Assembly: GCA_000434035.1 (NCBI GenBank)
Contig: FR893522.1
Coordinates: 191,465 to 201,005 of the forward strand
DNA length: 9,541 nucleotides
Direction: 5' to 3'
Source: Clostridium sp. CAG:452
GTDB taxonomy: Bacteria; Bacillota; Clostridia; TANB77; CAG-508
Of the stretch, positions 4,873-9,541 are shown one piece after another. Each line of letters opens with the position of its first letter. The stretch's first letter is position 1. The position numbers and the translations under genes are program-made. The notes beneath the pieces were generated by a model. The model did no database searches, was not told where the DNA came from, and saw nothing but the letters and a program-made list of their open reading frames with translations.

Positions 4873-7176
4873 ATGCTTCAAGAAAAACAAAGAGAAAATA
4901 CTATTAATACTGAAACATATAAAATAATAAAAAAGAAAAGTAAGCATCCAATAATAACAGGAATACTAAAAGCAATAATAATTATATTTTTATTGCTTTT
5001 AATTCTTGTACTTGTAGCAGGAGGATATGCGGCATATAAAGTATATAATATTGTAAAAGATGCACGATTAAGCAAAAATGATTTAACAATTAAATATGAG
5101 AACTCAGTAGTAAAAGATATGGAAAATAATACTATAGGAATTTTAAATGGCAATGAAAATAGAGAAAGCATAAGCATAAAAGAAATGCCAGAGTATTTGC
5201 CAGCAGCATTTGTAGCAATAGAAGACGAGAGATTTTATGAACACAAAGGGGTAGACGTAAAAAGAACATTAAGAGCAACATACACATACATAAAAAATAA
5301 GGGTAAATCGCCATTTGGAGGAAGTACAATAACTCAGCAGATGGTAAAAAACTTAACTCAAGAAAAAGAAGATACATGGCAAAGAAAAGTAAGAGAAATG
5401 GCAAGGGCATATTATGTTGAACAAGAAATGTCAAAAGAGCAAATTCTAGAATTATATTTAAACCTAATATTTTTAGGCGATACAGTATATGGTGTAGAAA
5501 AAGGCTCAAACTATTATTTTAGTAAAAGTGCAAAAGATTTAGACTTGGCAGAGTGTGCTTTCTTAGCAGGAATAAACCATTCACCTAATTCATATAATCC
5601 ATTTGATAATAACAACGAAGAGGTTATGGATAATATAAAAAAGAGAACAAAAGTTGTTTTAAATAAAATGAAAGAATTAGGGAAAATAAAAACAGAAGAA
5701 GAATATCTACAAGCAGTAAAAGAAGTTGAAGCTGGATTAAATTTTAATAAAGGAGCATTCCCACAAACAGTATTTTCTTATCATACAGATGCAGCAATAA
5801 ATCAGATAATTGCACAACTACAAAAAGAGCATGACTGGACATACAAACAAGCAAAATTATATTTATCTAGTGGAGGCTTTACAATATATACTACTCAAAA
5901 TCCAAAAGTACAAACTATAATTGATGAAGAACTTAGCAAAGAAAAGTATAAGCAAACATCAAGAGACAAAAAAGGAAATCCACAACAATCACAAGCAGCA
6001 GTAGTATTAATTGATCATACAACTGGATATGTGTTAGGAATTTCAGGTGGAATTGGAGAAAAAACTACAGCATTTGGTTTTAATAGAGCAACAGATGCAG
6101 TAAGACAAACAGGTTCATCTATGAAGCCAATAGCAGTATTAGCACCTGCTATAGACCAAGGAATAATAACAGCAGCGACTGTTTTTGATGATAATCCAAC
6201 ATCTTTTAATAATGGAACATATAATCCAAAAAACTTTGTAAACAAATATATGGGATTAATTACAACAAGAAAAGCAATTGCAAATTCACAAAATATACCT
6301 ATGGTAAAATCTATGTGTTTGTTAACACCAGAAAAATCAATAAAGTTTTTAAAAGAAATAGGAATAACAACAATTGATGATGAAAAGGATAATGTATTAG
6401 CATTGGCATTAGGAGGGCTAACATGGGGAGTTTCACCAGTACAAATGGCAGGAGCATATGCTACAATTGCAAATGGAGGAGTATATCAAGCACCAACATT
6501 TTATAGTAAAGTAGTAGATGAAAATGGCAATATAATACTAAAACCAGACCAACAACAAAAAAGAGTAATGTCAGAAGAAGCGGCATATGTAGTAAAAGAA
6601 ATGTTAACAGAAGCAGTAAAAACTGGAACTTCAACAACTTGCACAGTAGAGGGAATGAGTGTAGCTGCAAAAACAGGAACAACAAACAATGATTATGATA
6701 GATGGTTTTGTGCATTTACTCCATATTATACATCGGCAGTTTGGTATGGATATGACGATAGTTGCACAATAACTGGATGGGCAACTAATCCATCAGGTCA
6801 AATATGGACATCTGTAATGAGACAACTTCATGACGGATTAGAACCCAAAACCTTTGCAGAAACAAAACCAGAAAATGTAGTGGAAAGTGTAATATGCGAG
6901 AAATCTGGGTTCTTGGCAACATCAACATGCAAAAATTCTAGAACAACAAGAACAGAATATTTTGTAAAAGGTACAGAACCTATACAAACATGCCCATATC
7001 ATTCAACAGCAAAAGTATGTATAGATAGTGGGTTACTAGCAACAGAAAAATGTACTAGAACAAAAAGAGTGTATGGTAGAGGAGAATACATAAATAAAAA
7101 CAATTTATGGAAAACAAGATCTTCTTATGGTTCACCTAAAAATGTGCCATTACAAAGATGCACAATACATCAATAA
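4873..7176 (+). CDS. Class A penicillin-binding protein (transglycosylase/transpeptidase, PBP1A type)
   Basis: Bifunctional enzyme that polymerises lipid II into glycan strands and cross-links the peptides at the outer face of the membrane. The product has 767 residues. A short basic cytoplasmic tail precedes one membrane helix (about 32-52). The GT51 domain spans about 80-260, with EDERFYEH (117-124, catalytic E117), GGSTITQQ (149-156) and ILELYLN (191-197). The transpeptidase domain spans about 370-655, with SSMK (nucleophile S415, K418), SQN (472-474) and KTGT (600-603). The C-terminal tail (about 670-767) holds two copies of a cysteine module: C675/C686/C707 and C716/C727/C763, each containing SGxLAT. 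The ATG follows AGAGAGG, 21 bases after rpe. Being in the same operon as the PASTA kinase/phosphatase suggests co-regulation of wall sensing and synthesis. Family names in use include ponA, pbp1A and pbpF; orthology cannot be settled here. Confidence 0.95.
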   Translation: MLQEKQRENTINTETYKIIKKKSKHPIITGILKAIIIIFLLLLILVLVAGGYAAYKVYNIVKDARLSKNDLTIKYENSVVKDMENNTIGILNGNENRESISIKEMPEYLPAAFVAIEDERFYEHKGVDVKRTLRATYTYIKNKGKSPFGGSTITQQMVKNLTQEKEDTWQRKVREMARAYYVEQEMSKEQILELYLNLIFLGDTVYGVEKGSNYYFSKSAKDLDLAECAFLAGINHSPNSYNPFDNNNEEVMDNIKKRTKVVLNKMKELGKIKTEEEYLQAVKEVEAGLNFNKGAFPQTVFSYHTDAAINQIIAQLQKEHDWTYKQAKLYLSSGGFTIYTTQNPKVQTIIDEELSKEKYKQTSRDKKGNPQQSQAAVVLIDHTTGYVLGISGGIGEKTTAFGFNRATDAVRQTGSSMKPIAVLAPAIDQGIITAATVFDDNPTSFNNGTYNPKNFVNKYMGLITTRKAIANSQNIPMVKSMCLLTPEKSIKFLKEIGITTIDDEKDNVLALALGGLTWGVSPVQMAGAYATIANGGVYQAPTFYSKVVDENGNIILKPDQQQKRVMSEEAAYVVKEMLTEAVKTGTSTTCTVEGMSVAAKTGTTNNDYDRWFCAFTPYYTSAVWYGYDDSCTITGWATNPSGQIWTSVMRQLHDGLEPKTFAETKPENVVESVICEKSGFLATSTCKNSRTTRTEYFVKGTEPIQTCPYHSTAKVCIDSGLLATEKCTRTKRVYGRGEYINKNNLWKTRSSYGSPKNVPLQRCTIHQ

Positions 7177-7195
7177 AAATAGTAGGAGAATATAA

Positions 7196-7747
7196 ATGGA
7201 TATGATTAATACAATAGATGAAATTGCATATGAATTAATGATTAAGCTAATGAGTAGTGGAATGACTAACTTTATGCTTTTTATGTCACATTTAGGGTCA
7301 GCAATAACATTAATTGTATTAACAATAGCATTTATCTTATTACTAAAAAACAAAACAAATTCGAAATTTATTGCAATAAATTTAGTTTTAGTATTTGTTA
7401 TAAATAGAATACTAAAACTAGTTATTGCAAGACCTAGACCAGAAGTTTTGCAAATAGTACAAGAAAGTGGATATAGCTTCCCAAGTGGTCATAGTATGGT
7501 GGCAACTGGGTTTTATGGCTTTTTAATATACTTAATATACAAAGAAGTAAAAAACAAAAAAATAAAATACCCATTAATAGTATTTTTATCTATTTTAATA
7601 TTATTAATAGGTATAAGTAGAATATACTTAGGAGCACATTATGCAACAGATGTAATAGGAGGATGGATAATAGGTGCTGTATATTTGGCTTTCTTTATTA
7701 AATATGGATATAAAAAAATAGCGAAAAAATCAAAGAAAACTTTTTAG
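7196..7747 (+). CDS. PAP2-family membrane phosphatase, probable undecaprenyl pyrophosphate phosphatase
   Basis: Integral membrane phosphatase of the PAP2 superfamily, 183 residues. The three signature motifs are complete: K74-x6-R81-P82, PSGH (96-99) and SR-x5-H-x3-D (S141, R142, H148, D152). H99 and H148 are the expected catalytic pair. Hydrophobic segments near 27-50, 56-73, 100-116, 124-140 and 153-170 support a multi-pass protein. Such small enzymes include BcrC/PgpB-like proteins that convert undecaprenyl pyrophosphate to the monophosphate carrier; phosphatidylglycerophosphate or phosphatidate phosphatases share the fold. Immediate linkage (19 bases) to a class A PBP, whose reaction releases undecaprenyl pyrophosphate, favours carrier recycling, but this is inference from context. 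AGGAG at 7184-7188 supports the ATG at 7196; a second ATG at 7202 is possible but further from that site. The last codons and stop form part of a weak AT-rich hairpin (7732-7754). Confidence 0.88.
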   Translation: MDMINTIDEIAYELMIKLMSSGMTNFMLFMSHLGSAITLIVLTIAFILLLKNKTNSKFIAINLVLVFVINRILKLVIARPRPEVLQIVQESGYSFPSGHSMVATGFYGFLIYLIYKEVKNKKIKYPLIVFLSILILLIGISRIYLGAHYATDVIGGWIIGAVYLAFFIKYGYKKIAKKSKKTF

Positions 7748-7838
7748 TTTCTTTCCATAAAATCACCTCAAATGTTATTATTTACAAATTTATAAAAAAA
7801 CATATAATTTTAAAATTTATTCATAATGCTTTTATATC

Positions 7839-7867
7839 TTGACAGTTTGCAATATTCAATGTAAAAT
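7839..7867 (+). promoter_or_regulatory. Near-consensus sigma-A promoter of rny
   Basis: TTGACA (7839-7844, perfect -35), a 17-base spacer and TAAAAT (7862-7867, 5 of 6). Transcription would start near 7874, leaving an untranslated leader of about 96 bases before rny. The leader is A/T-rich and shows no riboswitch or terminator-like fold by eye. No convincing terminator lies between the PAP2 stop and this promoter, so some operon readthrough into rny is likely. Confidence 0.85.
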
Positions 7868-7969
7868 AGAGTGGTACAGAAAGTTAAAATATATTCTAAA
7901 AAAAGAGTAAATTTAGTTATATATATTAATCTGAACATTGAAAATTAAATAGAAAGAGGTGCATTATTT

Positions 7970-9517
7970 ATGGGTGGAACAACATTAATAGCCATAATCA
8001 CCTTTCTTATCTCAGCAGCTGTATGTGTGCCAACAGGTATGGTACTAAGAAAAAAAACAGCTGAGTCTAAAATTAAAAGTGCAGAAAGTGAAGCAGAAAA
8101 GATTATACAAAATGCAAAAAAAGAAGCAGAAAATACTAAAAAAGAAGAGATTCTAAAAGCTAAAGAAGAAATTTTAAAGGCAAGAACAGACTTAGATGAA
8201 GAGATTAAAGAAAGAAGAGGCGAAATTGGACTACAAGAAAAAAGAATAATCCAAAAAGAAGAAAACTTAGAAAGACGTGCTGATAGTTTTGAAAAAAGAG
8301 AAAGAGAATTAGAAAGAAAATTTCAAGCAAACGATGAGAAAGCTAAAAAATTAGAAGAATTAGAAGCAAAACAAACAGAAACATTACAAAGAATTTCTGG
8401 ACTATCTGGAGAAGAAGCTAAAAAGATGTTACTAGAACAATTAGACAGAAAACTTTGCGATGAAAAAGCAGCACTAATAAAAGAATCAGATGCAAAGGCA
8501 AAAGAAGATGCAAATAAAAATGCAAGAGAAATTATAGGGTTTGCTATACAAAAATGTGCAGCTGACCATACATCAGAAACAACAGTATCTGTTGTAGCAC
8601 TTCCTAATGATGATATGAAAGGTAGAATTATAGGAAGAGAAGGAAGAAACATTAAAACTTTAGAAACATTAACTGGAATTGATTTAATAATAGATGATAC
8701 ACCAGAAGCAGTAATCTTATCAGGGTTTGATCCACTAAGAAGAGAAGTTGCTAAAATTGCTTTAGAAAAGCTAATTGAAGATGGAAGAATTCATCCAACT
8801 AAAATAGAAGAAATGGTTGAAAAGGCTAAAGAAGAAGTGGAAGCAATTATTAAGCAAGAAGGAGAAAGAGCTGTTTTAGAAACAGGAGTTCATGGATTAC
8901 ATCCAGACTTGGTAAAATTAATTGGTAAATTAAAATATAGAACAAGTTATGGGCAAAATGTTTTAAATCACTCAATAGAAGTTTCAAACTTGGCAAGAAT
9001 AATGGCAGAAGAATTAGGATTAGATCCAAAAATTGCAAGAAGAGCAGGACTATTACATGATATAGGAAAAGCATTAGACCACGATATGGAAGGAACACAT
9101 GTTGAAATCGGTGTTGACATCCTTAAAAAATATAAAGAAAGTGATGTTATAATAAATGCAGTTCAAGCACACCATGGAGACGTTGAACCAAAAACAATTG
9201 AAGCAGTACTAGTTCAAGCAGCAGATGCAATATCTGCATCTAGACCAGGAGCAAGAAGAGAAACACTAGAAACATACATTAAGAGATTAGAAAAACTAGA
9301 AGAAATTGCAGATTCTTTTGATGGAGTAGAAAAATCATTTGCAGTACAAGCAGGACGTGAAATAAGATTAATAGTAAAACCAGAAAAAGTTTCAGATAGT
9401 CAAATGGTTATAATGGCAAGAGAAGTTGCAGAAAAAGTAGAATCAGAAATGGAATATCCTGGACAAATTAAAGTTAATGTAATTAGAGAAACAAGAGCAA
9501 TTGATTATGCAAAATAA
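7970..9517 (+). CDS. rny: Ribonuclease Y
   Basis: Membrane-anchored endoribonuclease that starts decay and processing of many mRNAs in Bacillota and scaffolds the degradosome-like network. The product has 515 residues, close to B. subtilis RNase Y. Features in order: one N-terminal membrane helix (about 4-26); a long charged coiled coil (about 30-190, rich in Glu, Lys and Arg); a KH RNA-binding domain with GRIIGREGRN (218-227); and an HD domain (about 325-425) with H334, the H363-D364 pair (LLHDIGKA), HHGD (401-404) and D419. The conserved C-terminal region follows. The ATG is preceded by GAGGTG (7956-7961) with eight bases of spacing. It has its own strong promoter and is followed by the beginning of a terminator hairpin, so it is probably transcribed mainly alone. 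All catalytic residues are present. Confidence 0.97.
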   Translation: MGGTTLIAIITFLISAAVCVPTGMVLRKKTAESKIKSAESEAEKIIQNAKKEAENTKKEEILKAKEEILKARTDLDEEIKERRGEIGLQEKRIIQKEENLERRADSFEKRERELERKFQANDEKAKKLEELEAKQTETLQRISGLSGEEAKKMLLEQLDRKLCDEKAALIKESDAKAKEDANKNAREIIGFAIQKCAADHTSETTVSVVALPNDDMKGRIIGREGRNIKTLETLTGIDLIIDDTPEAVILSGFDPLRREVAKIALEKLIEDGRIHPTKIEEMVEKAKEEVEAIIKQEGERAVLETGVHGLHPDLVKLIGKLKYRTSYGQNVLNHSIEVSNLARIMAEELGLDPKIARRAGLLHDIGKALDHDMEGTHVEIGVDILKKYKESDVIINAVQAHHGDVEPKTIEAVLVQAADAISASRPGARRETLETYIKRLEKLEEIADSFDGVEKSFAVQAGREIRLIVKPEKVSDSQMVIMAREVAEKVESEMEYPGQIKVNVIRETRAIDYAK

Positions 9518-9521
9518 AATG

Positions 9522-9541
9522 AAAAACCGTCGCAAAAGCGA
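9522..9541 (+). terminator. Left half of a probable terminator after rny (cut by window end)
   Basis: Five A then CCG and TCGC (9530-9533), an AAAA loop and GCGA (9538-9541) give four pairs before the window ends. If the sequence continues with CGG and a T-run, this is a normal intrinsic terminator 4 bases past the rny stop. Only the 5' arm and the tip of the 3' arm are seen. Confidence 0.55.

Noticed and set aside
7732..7754. Hairpin overlapping the PAP2 stop codon as the operon terminator
   Set aside because: Seven A/T-dominated pairs plus two beyond a bulge, and no T-run after it; too weak to call a terminator.
7744..7770. Minus-strand GAGGTG plus ATG (start at 7758) looking like a small gene start
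   Set aside because: The frame reads only Met-Glu-Arg-Asn then stops. The same bases on the + strand (CACCTC) could pair with the rny ribosome binding site, but they lie upstream of the rny promoter, so the main rny transcript would not contain them.
1..9541. CRISPR arrays, insertion sequences, tRNA or rRNA genes, prophage or defence genes
   Set aside because: No repeated spacers, transposase, terminal inverted repeats, cloverleaf or rRNA signatures were seen on either strand.

Overview
The window is very AT-rich and reads like a low-GC Bacillota (Firmicutes) genome, most likely a clostridial or related gut lineage. The signs are purine-rich ribosome binding sites, AGA-dominated arginine codons, a PASTA-domain Ser/Thr kinase, RNase Y, and only TAA/TAG stops among the seven genes, with Trp encoded by TGG (standard code). 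The species cannot be named from this sequence.

Layout. Bases 1-374 contain no convincing protein gene. They hold (i) a markedly GC-richer, well-folded stretch (1-118) followed by an intrinsic terminator (119-159), probably the 3' end of a structured RNA that I cannot assign to a family; (ii) a second, very regular terminator hairpin (230-260); and (iii) an extended -10 promoter (310-338) feeding the first gene. From 375 to 7747 six genes lie on the + strand with gaps of -28, 40, 67, 21 and 19 bases, so they look like one operon: rlmN (TTG start), a PP2C phosphatase (stp/prpC), a PASTA kinase (prkC), ribulose-phosphate 3-epimerase (rpe), a class A penicillin-binding protein, and a PAP2-family membrane phosphatase. 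After a 222-base gap with a near-consensus sigma-A promoter (7839-7867), rny (RNase Y) stands as its own unit. The start of a terminator hairpin is visible at the right edge.

How it fits together. RlmN modifies 23S rRNA and tRNA. Stp and PrkC form the reversible Ser/Thr phosphorylation pair that senses peptidoglycan fragments or lipid II. The downstream class A PBP makes peptidoglycan and releases undecaprenyl pyrophosphate, which the adjacent PAP2 enzyme could dephosphorylate for reuse. The operon therefore joins a cell-wall sensor/kinase pair with a wall polymerase and a probable lipid-carrier recycling enzyme. The familiar Bacillota order rlmN-stp-prkC-rsgA-rpe is kept except that rsgA is missing; a short GC-rich hairpin lies in the remaining 67-base gap.

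Most of the window is conserved housekeeping content. The best candidate for something undescribed is the structured RNA at the left edge. The rsgA loss and the duplicated cysteine module at the PBP C-terminus are secondary points of interest.
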